Source: Acidimicrobiales bacterium | Lineage (GTDB): Bacteria; Actinomycetota; Acidimicrobiia; Acidimicrobiales; VFJN01 | Direction: 5' to 3' | Assembly: GCA_035316325.1 (NCBI GenBank) | Contig: DATHJB010000107.1 | Coordinates: 1 to 55,472 of the forward strand | DNA length: 55,472 nt | In this document: piece by piece, positions 14,691 to 25,676 of the stretch | Numbering within the stretch: the first letter of the stretch is position 1 | Layout: the number at the start of each line of letters is the position of its first letter | Made by a program: the position numbers and the translations under genes | Notes under the pieces: generated by a model | Told to the model about the DNA's origin: nothing | What the model saw: the letters and a program-made list of their open reading frames with translations, nothing else | Databases searched by the model: none

Positions 14691-16052
14691 ATGCGTCCCA
14701 CCGTCGAGCGACCGCCCGCCGACGCCAAGACCTGGATCGGCATCGCGATGGCGATCGTCGGTGCCCTCACGCTCATCGGCCTCGTCGTGCTGTGGCCCCG
14801 GGGCGACGCACCCGACGTCGGACCGCAGCCGCAGGACTACGTGGACGGCACCATCGTCACCACGACGCCCGGCTCCACGTGCACCGACATCGAGGTGGAC
14901 GGAGCCACGGACTGCGTCACCTACGACGTCAGGGTCTCCGGGGGCGAGCAGGTGCAGTTCTCGGTCCGGCCGACGCAGACCGAGGTGCCCGACCTCGAGA
15001 CCGGCGACCGCATCGTCCTTCGCTACTTCCCCGACAGCCCCGCCGAGTTCCGGTACGCCTTCGCCGACTACCAACGGTCCACCCCGCTGCTGTGGCTGGT
15101 GGCGGCGTTCGTGGTGGTGGTGCTGGCGTTCGGCCGCCTGCAGGGGATCCGGGCGCTGGCCGGGCTGGGCCTGAGCCTCGCCGTGCTGGTCACGTTCGTG
15201 GTGCCCGCCCTGCTGCGCGACTCACCGGCCCTCATGGTGGCGCTGGTCGGCAGCGCGGCCGTCGCCTTCCTCGCCATCTACCTGGCCCACGGCGTCGGCG
15301 TCACCAGCTCCATCGCCCTGGCCGGCACACTGGCCAGCCTGGCCCTCACGGCGCTGCTGGCCGTGGTGGTGGCCTCGGCGGCGCAGCTCTCCGGCCTGGC
15401 CAGCGAGGAGGCCCAGACCCTCAGCATCACCGCCCAAGCCCTCGACCTGCGGGGGTTGCTGCTCGCGGGCATCGTCATCGGCGCGCTCGGCGTGCTCGAC
15501 GACGTCACCGTGTCGCAGGTGTCGACGGTGGCCGCCCTGCGCCGCGCCAACCCCCAGATGGGAACCCGGGCGCTCTACGGCGAGGCCAACCGCGTGGGCC
15601 GCGACCACGTCGCCTCGGCGGTCAACACGCTGGTGCTCGCCTACGCCGGCGCCTCGCTGCCGCTCCTGCTGTTCTTCGCCCAGGGCAACCAGCCCGTCGG
15701 CCGCCTGCTCACCGGCGAGCTGGTCGCCGTCGAGGTCGTGCGGATGCTGGTCGGGTCGATCGGGCTGGTGGTGTCGGTGCCGCTCACCACGTTCCTCGCC
15801 GCCACCATCCTCAGCCGCACCGACGACGTCCCCGACGACGGCCACGGACACGCGCACGGCCACATCGACGACCACGACCCGCACGACCCCTACGCCGTCG
15901 ACCGTTGGGCCGACCCCCAGCCGGTGCCGCCACTGCCCGCACCGCAGGCACCGCGAGCACCGGCATTGCGACCCCGGCCGAGACGACGAGCGCCCCGCCC
16001 CGAGTGGCCGACGCCCGGTCCCCAGGACGGCGATCCGGAACCCTGGTTCTGA
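14691..16052 (+). CDS. YibE/F family membrane protein
   Basis: 453 residues. One N-terminal helix (about 14-34), an external domain with two Cys (STCTDIEVDGATDCVTY), then about seven helices with the YibE/F core: GVTSSIALAGTLASLALTAL, ALDLRGLLLAGIVIGALGVL, DDVTVSQVSTVAALRRANP and a C-terminal helix pair. The C-terminus is a His-rich then Pro/Arg-rich cytoplasmic tail (GHGHAHGHIDDHDPHDP), which could bind metal. Family function is unsettled; transport of a small solute or ion is usually suggested. The leaderless -10 fixes ATG 14691 as start. Confidence 0.87.
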   Translation: MRPTVERPPADAKTWIGIAMAIVGALTLIGLVVLWPRGDAPDVGPQPQDYVDGTIVTTTPGSTCTDIEVDGATDCVTYDVRVSGGEQVQFSVRPTQTEVPDLETGDRIVLRYFPDSPAEFRYAFADYQRSTPLLWLVAAFVVVVLAFGRLQGIRALAGLGLSLAVLVTFVVPALLRDSPALMVALVGSAAVAFLAIYLAHGVGVTSSIALAGTLASLALTALLAVVVASAAQLSGLASEEAQTLSITAQALDLRGLLLAGIVIGALGVLDDVTVSQVSTVAALRRANPQMGTRALYGEANRVGRDHVASAVNTLVLAYAGASLPLLLFFAQGNQPVGRLLTGELVAVEVVRMLVGSIGLVVSVPLTTFLAATILSRTDDVPDDGHGHAHGHIDDHDPHDPYAVDRWADPQPVPPLPAPQAPRAPALRPRPRRRAPRPEWPTPGPQDGDPEPWF

Positions 16053-16088
16053 GCGCTGAGCGCCAACCGCTGAGGGCTCGCTGAGCGA

Positions 16089-17507
<1,419 letters not shown>

Positions 17508-17559
17508 GGAGGGTAAGTATCCCTCACCACGCAGACCGCCGAAACCGGGTTTGACGTCG

Positions 17560-17565
17560 TACTGT
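17560..17565 (+). promoter_or_regulatory. -10 hexamer TACTGT, leaderless-type
   Basis: Ends 9 bases before ATG 17575, or 6 before GTG 17572, of the amino-acid dehydrogenase gene. Confidence 0.5.
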
Positions 17566-17574
17566 CCACAAGTG

Positions 17575-18651
17575 ATGCCAGGCGACACGGTGTTCGAGGT
17601 TGTCGAGGCCGGCGGATGCGAGCAGGTGGTGTTCTGCAACCACCCGGCGAGCGGGCTGCGGGCGATCATCGCGATCCACTCCACCGCGCTCGGCCCGGCA
17701 CTCGGCGGCACCCGCTTCTACCCCTTCGCCAGCGAGCGCGAGGCCCTGGTCGACGTGTGCCGGCTGGCCCGCGGGATGACCTACAAGCACGCCGCCTGCG
17801 GCAACGACCTCGGCGGCGGCAAGGCCGTCATCCTCGGCGACCCGACGGCGCTGCGCAGCGAGGCCCTGCTGCGGGCCTACGGACGGTTCGTCGACGGCCT
17901 GGCCGGTCGCTACCTCACCGCCGAGGACGTGGGCACCACCCAGGCCGACATGGACCTGATCCGCCGCGAGACTCCGTACGTCACCGGGGTGAGCGAGTCG
18001 TTGGGCGGGTCGGGCGACCCCTCGCCCGCGACGGCCTGGGGCGTCATGTGGGCCATGCGGGCGGTGGCGGAACGACTCTGGGGGTCGTCGTCGCTGGCCG
18101 GCCGCCACGTGTGCATCTCCGGGGTGGGCAAGGTGGGAGCGGCGCTGGCCGGGCACCTGGCCGACGAGGGCGCCAAGCTCACGGTGGCCGACGTCGACAG
18201 CGGGCGCGCCAGCCTGACCGCCGAACGCCACGGCGCCCTGGTGGTCGCGCCCGAGGCGGCCCACACCGTCGGCTGCGACATCTTCTCGCCGTGCGCGCTG
18301 GGCGCGGTGCTCAACCGGCACTCGATCCCGGAGCTGGGCTGCGCCGCCGTGTGCGGGTCGGCCAACAACCAGCTGGACACCGAGGCCGACGCCGTGCGAC
18401 TGGCCGAGCGGCGCGTGCTCTACGCGCCGGACTTCGTCGCCAACGCCGGCGGGGTCATCAACATCGCCGAGGAGCCCCACGGCTACGTCCGGGACCGCGC
18501 CTACGAGCGGATCACCGGCATCCACGCGACGCTGCTCGACGTGTTCGCCCGGGCCGACGCCGAGCGGACCACCCCGTCCGACGCCGCCAACCGCCTCGCC
18601 GAGGACCGCATCCAGGCCGTCAGCCAGGTCAAACTCCTCCGCGGCCGCTGA
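17575..18651 (+). CDS. Leu/Phe/Val-type amino-acid dehydrogenase
   Basis: 358 residues. Residues LGPALGGTRFYPF, Lys71 in MTYKHAACGNDLGGGKAVI and catalytic-type Lys83 identify the Glu/Leu/Phe/Val dehydrogenase fold. The NAD domain has GVGKVGAALAGHL and a following acidic strand (VADVDSG), and the closing motif SANNQLDTEADA plus PDFVANAGGVINIAEE is typical of leucine/valine dehydrogenases. It would catalyse reversible oxidative deamination of a branched-chain or aromatic amino acid to the 2-oxo acid. Substrate cannot be fixed from sequence alone. The start at ATG 17575 (GTG 17572 also possible) follows a leaderless-type -10. Confidence 0.9.
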   Translation: MPGDTVFEVVEAGGCEQVVFCNHPASGLRAIIAIHSTALGPALGGTRFYPFASEREALVDVCRLARGMTYKHAACGNDLGGGKAVILGDPTALRSEALLRAYGRFVDGLAGRYLTAEDVGTTQADMDLIRRETPYVTGVSESLGGSGDPSPATAWGVMWAMRAVAERLWGSSSLAGRHVCISGVGKVGAALAGHLADEGAKLTVADVDSGRASLTAERHGALVVAPEAAHTVGCDIFSPCALGAVLNRHSIPELGCAAVCGSANNQLDTEADAVRLAERRVLYAPDFVANAGGVINIAEEPHGYVRDRAYERITGIHATLLDVFARADAERTTPSDAANRLAEDRIQAVSQVKLLRGR

Positions 18652-18719
18652 CCGGGGGTTGGGCCGCCACGGGGCGTGGAAACGCTGAGAGGTGGACAAG
18701 ACCCCCGCCCCGCCACCAG

Positions 18720-18725
18720 TAGTGT
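18720..18725 (+). promoter_or_regulatory. -10 hexamer TAGTGT, leaderless-type
   Basis: Ends 8 bases before ATG 18734 of murA, favouring that start over the GTG at 18692. Confidence 0.5.
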
Positions 18726-18733
18726 CGGTCCCC

Positions 18734-20059
18734 ATGAACGCGCACGCGGCCGAGCTCGCCTGGCAGATCGAGCCGAACGGGCCGCTCGTCGGTGAGGTCG
18801 AGGTCGCGGGGTCGAAGAACGCCGTGACCAAGCACATGGTGGCGGCCATGCTCGGCACGGCGCCCAGCACCATCACCAACGTGCCCGACGTCGGTGACGT
18901 GGGCATCACCGCCGACATCCTCACCTCACTGGGTGTGGGCGTCGGCATCGAGGGTGACCGGATCACGATCGAGCCCACCACCACGCCCGGCGCGCACGTG
19001 CCGCTCGAGTTCACCGGCCTCAACCGCATCCCCATCCTGCTGCTGGGCCCGCTGCTGCACCGCAACCACGAGGCGTTCGTGCCCCTCGTCGGCGGCGACC
19101 GCATCGGCCAGCGCCCGGTCGACTTCCACATCGCCGCGCTGCAGGCCATGGGCGCCGACATCGAGGTCGGCTCCGACGGCATCGTCGCCCGGGCCGAGCA
19201 GCTGCGGGGCGCCCGCATCACGCTGCCCTACCCCAGCGTCGGCGCCACCGAGAGCGTGCTGCTCACCGCCGTGCTGGCCGAGGGCCGCACCGTGCTGCGC
19301 AACGCCGCCATCGAGCCCGAGGTCACCGAGCTGGCCCTGTTCCTCCAGCGGATGGGCGCTCGCATCGGCTTCAGCCCCGACCGGCGCATCGTCGTCGAGG
19401 GCGTCGAGCGCCTCGGCGGTGCGTCGACCCGCCTCGAGGGCGACCGCCTGGAGGCCTTCTCGTACCTCGTGGCCGGCCTCATGACCGGCGGGCAGGTCCG
19501 GGTCGCCGGCTGCGCCCAGGACCGGATGGTCACCGCCATCAACACCCTGCAGGGCATGGGCGCCACGTTCGAGATCACCGACGACTGGATCTCGGCCCGA
19601 GCAGATCACGGCCTCCGACCGGCGGCGGTGCAGACCGACACCCACCCCGGGTTCATGACCGACTGGCAGCCGCCCCTCATCGTGCTCATGACCCAGGCCG
19701 AGGGCATGTCGGTCATCCACGAGACCGTCTACGAGGACCGGCTCGGCTACGTCGAAGCCCTCAAGGCGATGGACGCCGAGATCGAGCTGTTCGACACCTG
19801 CCTGGGCGGCCCGGCCTGCCGCTTCCACGACTCGTCGGCGGTCCACTCGGCCGTCGTGCGGGGCGTGTCGAAGCTGCACGGCGCCGAGGTCACCATCCCC
19901 GACGTGCGGGCCGGCTTCTCGTCGGTGATCGCCGCTGCGGTGGCCGACGGCCCGTCGCTGCTCCACGGCATCCACCACCTCGAGCGGGGCTACAACCAGC
20001 CCTTCGAGACGCTGGAGTCGCTGGGCCTGCGCCTCGAGCGGGTCGCGCTCCCGGCCTGA
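18734..20059 (+). CDS. murA: UDP-GlcNAc 1-carboxyvinyltransferase with Asp active site
   Basis: 441 residues. First committed step of peptidoglycan precursor synthesis: transfer of enolpyruvate from PEP to UDP-GlcNAc in the cytoplasm. Substrate-binding GSKNA (about residues 28-32), the GxRPVD loop (IGQRPVDFHI), the catalytic Asp segment GFMTDWQPPL and the Arg of DVRAGFSSV are present. The loop residue that is Cys115 in E. coli is Asp122 here (GGDRIGQ), the natural variant known in mycobacteria and chlamydiae that makes MurA insensitive to fosfomycin. An extended start at GTG 18692 would add 14 residues. A second MurA paralogue elsewhere in the genome cannot be excluded. Confidence 0.93.
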   Translation: MNAHAAELAWQIEPNGPLVGEVEVAGSKNAVTKHMVAAMLGTAPSTITNVPDVGDVGITADILTSLGVGVGIEGDRITIEPTTTPGAHVPLEFTGLNRIPILLLGPLLHRNHEAFVPLVGGDRIGQRPVDFHIAALQAMGADIEVGSDGIVARAEQLRGARITLPYPSVGATESVLLTAVLAEGRTVLRNAAIEPEVTELALFLQRMGARIGFSPDRRIVVEGVERLGGASTRLEGDRLEAFSYLVAGLMTGGQVRVAGCAQDRMVTAINTLQGMGATFEITDDWISARADHGLRPAAVQTDTHPGFMTDWQPPLIVLMTQAEGMSVIHETVYEDRLGYVEALKAMDAEIELFDTCLGGPACRFHDSSAVHSAVVRGVSKLHGAEVTIPDVRAGFSSVIAAAVADGPSLLHGIHHLERGYNQPFETLESLGLRLERVALPA

Positions 20060-20073
20060 CCCGGCGTCATCGG

Positions 20074-20301
20074 TCAGCTCGTCAGCAGCGTCGCCAGCGC
20101 CCAGATCGAGGCCAGCCCACCGAGCACGGCCATGGCGATGCTGCGGGCGACCGGCGCTTGGGTCAGGTCGCCGTCCTTGGGATTCTCGGGCGGCCTGACC
20201 AGCGCCATCACACTGCCGACACACATGGCGCCGCCCAGCGCCAGCACGATCCAGGCAAAGAAGTCGGGGCCTCCGAGCAAACCTGATCCCGAGTCGTCCA
20301 T
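20074..20301 (-). CDS. Small two-helix membrane protein
   Basis: 75 residues. Two hydrophobic helices, FFAWIVLALGGAMCVGSVMAL (about 14-34) and SIAMAVLGGLASIWALATLL (about 53-72), joined by a short polar loop with PPENPKDGDLTQAP. No family recognised. ATG 20301 is preceded by minus-strand TACGCT with a 9-base gap, which supports this start over upstream in-frame codons. Convergent with murA. Confidence 0.7.
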   Translation of the reverse strand: MDDSGSGLLGGPDFFAWIVLALGGAMCVGSVMALVRPPENPKDGDLTQAPVARSIAMAVLGGLASIWALATLLTS

Positions 20302-20310
20302 AGGCCGGCC

Positions 20311-20316
20311 AGCGTA
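20311..20316 (-). promoter_or_regulatory. -10 hexamer TACGCT, leaderless-type
   Basis: Ends 9 bases before the ATG at 20301 of the small membrane protein gene. Confidence 0.5.
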
Positions 20317-20391
20317 ATGGCGGCGCCCCGACCGGTACATCCCGCGTGCAAGACAGCACACAGAATGCGCAGTTTTGCTGTGTTACCTGGT

Positions 20392-20397
20392 TAGTGT
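20392..20397 (+). promoter_or_regulatory. -10 hexamer TAGTGT, leaderless-type
   Basis: Ends 9 bases before ATG 20407 of the RimB-like protease gene. Confidence 0.5.
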
Positions 20398-20869
20398 TTC
20401 GGATTGATGACCGTTCCGACGGTGATTGGCTGGCGAGAGTGGGTGGCGTTCCCGGATCTCGGTGGCGTGGCGGTGAAGGCCAAGGTCGACACCGGCGCAC
20501 GCTCTTCGTCGCTGCACGCCTGGGACATCGAAGTGGTCCCCGGCAGCTCACCACCGCGCCTGCGCTTCGTGCTGCACCCGTTGGAGAACGACGAGGTCTT
20601 CGGCATGCGCGTGGAGGCTCCGCTGGTCGACGCGCGCGACGTTCGCTCCAGCAACGGCGACGTGGAACGGCGGCCGGTCGTGCGCACCGGGCTGTCGCTC
20701 GCAGGCCGGCGCTTCCGCATCGACCTGACCTTGACACGGCGTGATGAAATGGGCTTTCGCATGCTGCTGGGCCGGTCGGCCATACGCCGCAGGTTCATGG
20801 TCGACCCGAACCGTTCGTTCGTGGCCGGTGGAAGTACAGTCACGCCGCCGACACGGCACCGTCACTCCC

Positions 20870-21775
<906 letters not shown>

Positions 21776-21889
21776 GCGAAGTCCCACCTCGCCGGCCACG
21801 GCCGTGTGCTCGGCCCTGGGGGTTCCCCACGAGGGGGTGGGGTCGGCGCCCGGTACGACCGAGGGCCGGGTTGGCGGAGAGTCGTCGGC

Positions 21890-23005
21890 ATGGCTTCCAC
21901 AACCCTCGACGTCGACACCTTGGTCGACGCCACCCCGGCCTCGCGGGACCGGGTCGTCGACTTCCTGCGGGCGTGCAGCATCGCCGTGGTGGTGCTGTGG
22001 CACTGGACCTTCTCGATCACCCACTGGCGCGGCGGGTCGCTGCGGATGCCGAACCCCATCGCCGACGTGCCCGGCCTGTGGGCGGCGACGTGGCTGCTGC
22101 AGGTGATGCCGCTGTTCTTCGTCGTCGGCGGCTACGCCAACCTGGCGGCCTGGGACGCGGTGCGGCGCACAGGTGCCGGCGAGGCGACTCGCCGGTTCTG
22201 GGGCAAGCGCTTCGGCCGGCTGCTGCGGCCGGTGGGCGTGTACGTGGCCTGCTGGGCCGTGGTCGACCTGGCGTGGCAGGCGGGTGGCGGCCGCTCGGTC
22301 CTCGACTGGGGGAAGGTGGTGTTCGTGCCGCTGTGGTTCCTCGGCGTGTACGTCGGGGTGGTGGCGCTGGCGCCGTTCACCGCTCGTCTCCATGCCTGGC
22401 GGCCGGTGGCGACCCTGCTGGCGCTGGCGGCGGGCATCGGCCTCGCCGACGTGGCCCGGCTGGGCTTCGGGGTCGGTGCGGCGGGCCTGGTCGGCTCGGC
22501 GCTGGTGTGGGTGTTCTGCCACCAGCTCGGCTACGTGTGGCGTGACTGGCCGTCGGGTCGGCGGGTGGCACCGGTGTGGCTGGCGGGCCTCGGAGCGCTG
22601 GCGGCGCTGACCACCTTCGGGCCGTACTCCCGGTCGATGGTGGCGGTGCGGGGCGAGGGCGTCAGCAACATGTCGCCGACGACGGCCTGCATCGCGGCGC
22701 TGGGTGTGTTCCAGCTGGGCGTGGTCCTGGCGATCGCTCCTCGGCTGCGGGTCTGGCTGCAGCGGCGCCGGGTGTGGAAGGCGGTCGTCTCGGCCAACGC
22801 CGTGGCGATGACCGTGTTCTGCTGGCACATGACCGCCCTGGTCGGCTTCCTGTTCCTGTACGAGGCAATCGGCTTCACGCTCGGCGACCAGGCCACGGCG
22901 GCGTGGTGGCTCACCCGCCCGCTGTGGGTCGTCGGCCCCGGCGTGCTGCTGGCAGGCCTGATGGCGGTGTTCGCCCGGGTCGAACTGCCGAGCCGCAAGG
23001 CGTAG
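21890..23005 (+). CDS. Acyltransferase family 3 membrane protein
   Basis: 371 residues, about ten hydrophobic helices. The N-terminal segment DRVVDFLRACSIAVVVLWHW carries the Arg and His typical of acyltransferase_3 (PF01757), with a second signature MPLFFVVGGYANLAAW. Such proteins transfer acyl groups to sugars, lipids or peptidoglycan at the membrane. Substrate unknown. ATG 21890 has GGCGGAGA about 10 bases upstream. Followed after 16 bases by a sensor kinase gene, possibly in the same transcript. Confidence 0.85.
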   Translation: MASTTLDVDTLVDATPASRDRVVDFLRACSIAVVVLWHWTFSITHWRGGSLRMPNPIADVPGLWAATWLLQVMPLFFVVGGYANLAAWDAVRRTGAGEATRRFWGKRFGRLLRPVGVYVACWAVVDLAWQAGGGRSVLDWGKVVFVPLWFLGVYVGVVALAPFTARLHAWRPVATLLALAAGIGLADVARLGFGVGAAGLVGSALVWVFCHQLGYVWRDWPSGRRVAPVWLAGLGALAALTTFGPYSRSMVAVRGEGVSNMSPTTACIAALGVFQLGVVLAIAPRLRVWLQRRRVWKAVVSANAVAMTVFCWHMTALVGFLFLYEAIGFTLGDQATAAWWLTRPLWVVGPGVLLAGLMAVFARVELPSRKA

Positions 23006-23021
23006 GTACCCTCGGGGCAGC

Positions 23022-24200
23022 ATGTCCGAGCTGCGTGAGGTGGTCCCCGACGAGTCCGTGCGCCTGCGGGCGCTGGCGGCGGTGAGCGACGCCCTCGTCG
23101 GGGCGACCACCGACCTGGCGATGGATGCGGTGCTCAAGCGGCTGGTGTGCGGGGCGCGCGACCTGGTCGGCGCCCGCTACGCCGCGCTGGGGGTGCCCGA
23201 CGGCGAGGGCGGCTTCTCCCGCTTCATCACCGACGGGATGGACGACGAGCTGGTCTCCGCGCTCGGTCCGCTCCCCCGCTCCCACGGGCTGCTCGACGCC
23301 ATGCTCACCCAGCCGGCCCCGTATCGCACCGCCGACATCCGGCAGGACCCCCGATTCCGGGGGTGGTGGCCGTCACGGCACCCCGACATGCGGTCGTTCC
23401 TCGGTTACCCGATCCTGCTGCGGGGCGACGTGATCGGCGCCTTCTACCTGACCGACAAGGTGGGGGCGCCGGCCTTCGACGAGACCGACGAGCAACTGGT
23501 GAGCGTGTTCGCCCCCCACGCCGCGGTGCTCGTGGAGCACTCGCGGCTCTACGAGGAGAGCCGCGAGCTGAGCGTCGCCGGCGAGCGCGACCGCATCGCC
23601 CGCGAGCTGCACGACGCCCTGACCCAGACGCTGTTCGGCGCCCGGCTGGCCGTGCAGACCGCGGCCCACGCGCTGGGCGACGGCGAGGTCGATCCCGACG
23701 TGGCCACCGCCGTGGAACGGCTGGGGCGGGCCAGCCGGCTGCTGGACGACGCGTTCGGCGAGCTGCGAGCCCTGATCTACGACCTGCGGCCGCCGGACCT
23801 CGCCGTCGACGGGCTGACCGGCGCCCTGCGCAAGCAGCTCGACCTGCTGGCCCGCACCACCGAGCTGACGGTCGACCTGACCGTGGACGGGGCAGCCAAG
23901 GAGGTGGCCCCGGAGACCGAGCGCCAGCTGTTCCGGATCGTCCAGGAGGCGGTGGCCAACGTCGTCCGGCACGCCGAGGCGTCGATGCTGACGGTCCGCC
24001 TGGGCGCCGACGGATCGATCCTGCGGCTGATCGTGGAGGACGACGGCGTCGGCTTCGACCCGGCGGAGCAGTCGATCCGCAGCCGGCGACTCGGGCTCAC
24101 CTCGATGTTCGACCGGGCCCGAGCCGTCGGTGGGAAGCTGGCCATCGACTCGCAGCCGGGCGCCGGCACCCGCGTGATCGCCGAGGTGCCCCATGGCTGA
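23022..24200 (+). CDS. Sensor histidine kinase, GAF plus HisKA_3 (NarL-type)
   Basis: 392 residues, no membrane helix. GAF domain about residues 28-175 (ARDLVGARYAALGVPDGEGG, SFLGYPILLRGDVIGAFYLT). HisKA_3 follows with phosphoacceptor His197 in ERDRIARELHDALTQTLFG, then an HATPase with EAVANVVRHAEA and DDGVGFDP. The cytosolic GAF suggests sensing of a diffusible ligand, redox state or gas, as in the DevS/DosT-like families, but no heme ligand can be named. It overlaps its response-regulator gene by 8 bases (ATGGCTGA). Confidence 0.92.
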   Translation: MSELREVVPDESVRLRALAAVSDALVGATTDLAMDAVLKRLVCGARDLVGARYAALGVPDGEGGFSRFITDGMDDELVSALGPLPRSHGLLDAMLTQPAPYRTADIRQDPRFRGWWPSRHPDMRSFLGYPILLRGDVIGAFYLTDKVGAPAFDETDEQLVSVFAPHAAVLVEHSRLYEESRELSVAGERDRIARELHDALTQTLFGARLAVQTAAHALGDGEVDPDVATAVERLGRASRLLDDAFGELRALIYDLRPPDLAVDGLTGALRKQLDLLARTTELTVDLTVDGAAKEVAPETERQLFRIVQEAVANVVRHAEASMLTVRLGADGSILRLIVEDDGVGFDPAEQSIRSRRLGLTSMFDRARAVGGKLAIDSQPGAGTRVIAEVPHG

Positions 24201-24858
24201 CGGGCCCGACGCCGCCGCGATCCGGGTGGTGGTGGCCGACGACCACCCGGTGGTGCGGGAGGGGCTGCGGTCGTTCCTGTCGTCCCGGCCGGGGATCGAC
24301 GTGGTGGGCGAGGCCGGGTCGGCCGACGAGGTCGTCGCCGCCGTGCAGGACCTGGCGCCCGACGTGGTGCTCGTCGACCTGATGATGCCCGGCGGCGGCA
24401 TCGAGGCGATCGGCCGGGTGGCCGAGCTGCCGGAGCCTCCCCGGCTGCTGGTGCTCACCAGCTTCGTCGGCGACGAGAAGGTGCTCCCGGCTCTACGGGC
24501 CGGAGCCGCCGGCTACCTGCTGAAGGACGTCGACCCGTCCGACCTCGAGGCCGCCATCCGCACCGTGCACCAGGGCGGCAGCGTGCTGGGGCCGGCGGTG
24601 GCGACCCGGGTGCTCGACCGGGCGACGTCGGCCCGGGCCGCCGACGACGACCGCCTCGCCGAGCTGACGCCCCGGGAGCGCGACGTGCTGGCACGGCTCG
24701 GCCAGGGCATGTCGAACCGGCAGATCGCCGAGGCGCTGTTCGTCGCCGAGAAGACGGTGAAGACCCACATGAGCAGCATCCTCACCAAGCTGCGGGTCAC
24801 CGACCGCACGCAGGCGGCGCTGTACGCGGCCCGACACGGGGTGGGCGCGGCGGAGTAG
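24193..24858 (+). CDS. Response regulator, NarL/FixJ family
   Basis: 221 residues. Receiver domain with acidic pair VVVADDHPVVREGL, phosphoacceptor Asp62 (VVLVDLMMPGG), Thr/Lys switch residues (VLTSF, YLLKDVDPSD), and a LuxR-type HTH (LTPRERDVLARLGQGMSNRQ, then IAEALFVAEKTVKTHMSSIL). It is the cognate partner of the kinase encoded immediately upstream and overlapping it. Target genes are unknown; the adjacent SDR gene has its own promoter. Confidence 0.94.
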   Translation: MADGPDAAAIRVVVADDHPVVREGLRSFLSSRPGIDVVGEAGSADEVVAAVQDLAPDVVLVDLMMPGGGIEAIGRVAELPEPPRLLVLTSFVGDEKVLPALRAGAAGYLLKDVDPSDLEAAIRTVHQGGSVLGPAVATRVLDRATSARAADDDRLAELTPRERDVLARLGQGMSNRQIAEALFVAEKTVKTHMSSILTKLRVTDRTQAALYAARHGVGAAE

Positions 24859-24929
24859 TAGGTGGGCGTAGGCCCTCCGACCTAGGCAGAACCGGTCCCA
24901 GGGCCGATGGCGGCTGACCAGGGCGTCCA

Positions 24930-24935
24930 TAGGTT
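24930..24935 (+). promoter_or_regulatory. -10 hexamer TAGGTT, leaderless-type
   Basis: Ends 6 bases before ATG 24942. The string TAGGTTGCGG(T/A)CATGA is nearly the same at the padR start (37420). Confidence 0.5.
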
Positions 24936-24941
24936 GCGGTC

Positions 24942-25676
24942 ATGACCACGACCCACACGCCAACCGCACTCATCACCGGCGCCTCCCGGGGCCTGGGTCG
25001 GGCTCTGGCCCGTGACCTCGCCCGGGACGGCTGGCAGCTGGTGATCGACGCCCGCAGCCCCGAGGCCCTGACGGAGGCCGCGGTCGAGCTGGACGGGTTC
25101 ACCACGGTCCGGGCCGTCGCCGGCGACGTGACCGACGCCTGGCACCGCGCCGCGCTGGTCGCCGAGGTGGAGGAGTTCGGCGGGCTCGACGCGCTGGTGC
25201 TCAGCGCCTCGACGCTCGGCCTGAGCCCGATGCCGCCGGTGCTCGAACACCCGGTCGAGGTGCTGCGGCGGATCTTCGAGGTCAACGTCGTCGCCCCGAT
25301 CGCCCTGACGTCGGACCTCCTCCCCCAGCTCCGGCCCGGGGCACGGGTGGTCGCCGTCACCTCCGACGCCGCCGTCGCCGCGTACCCCGGCTGGGGCGGC
25401 TACGGCTCCTCCAAGGCCGCCCTGGAGCAGGCCTTCGCCGTCGTGGCCGAGGAGCACCCGGACCTGCGGGTCTACCGGGTCGACCCGGGTGAGATGCGCA
25501 CGCAGATGTACCAGGAGTCGGCGCCGGAGCAGGACATCTCGGACCTGCCACCGCCCGAGGTGAGCGTCCCCGGGTTCCGCCGGCTCCTGACCGGCCACCT
25601 GCCCAGCGGGCGCTACGAGGCTCGGGAGGTGTCGCTGCTCGCACCAGTGCCCACGCCGTCGGGGGTGGCGTCGTGA
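24942..25676 (+). CDS. Short-chain dehydrogenase/reductase
   Basis: 244 residues. Rossmann motif LITGASRGLGRALARDLA (about residues 10-27), NNAG-like position replaced by LSAST, catalytic Tyr154 and Lys158 (YGSSKAA) and a preceding Ser in VTSDAA. A classical SDR of the NAD(P)-dependent oxidoreductase type; substrate unknown. It overlaps the QueA-like gene by four bases (GTGA), so the two are co-translated, an arrangement also seen in other Actinobacteria (from memory). Confidence 0.9.
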   Translation: MTTTHTPTALITGASRGLGRALARDLARDGWQLVIDARSPEALTEAAVELDGFTTVRAVAGDVTDAWHRAALVAEVEEFGGLDALVLSASTLGLSPMPPVLEHPVEVLRRIFEVNVVAPIALTSDLLPQLRPGARVVAVTSDAAVAAYPGWGGYGSSKAALEQAFAVVAEEHPDLRVYRVDPGEMRTQMYQESAPEQDISDLPPPEVSVPGFRRLLTGHLPSGRYEAREVSLLAPVPTPSGVAS

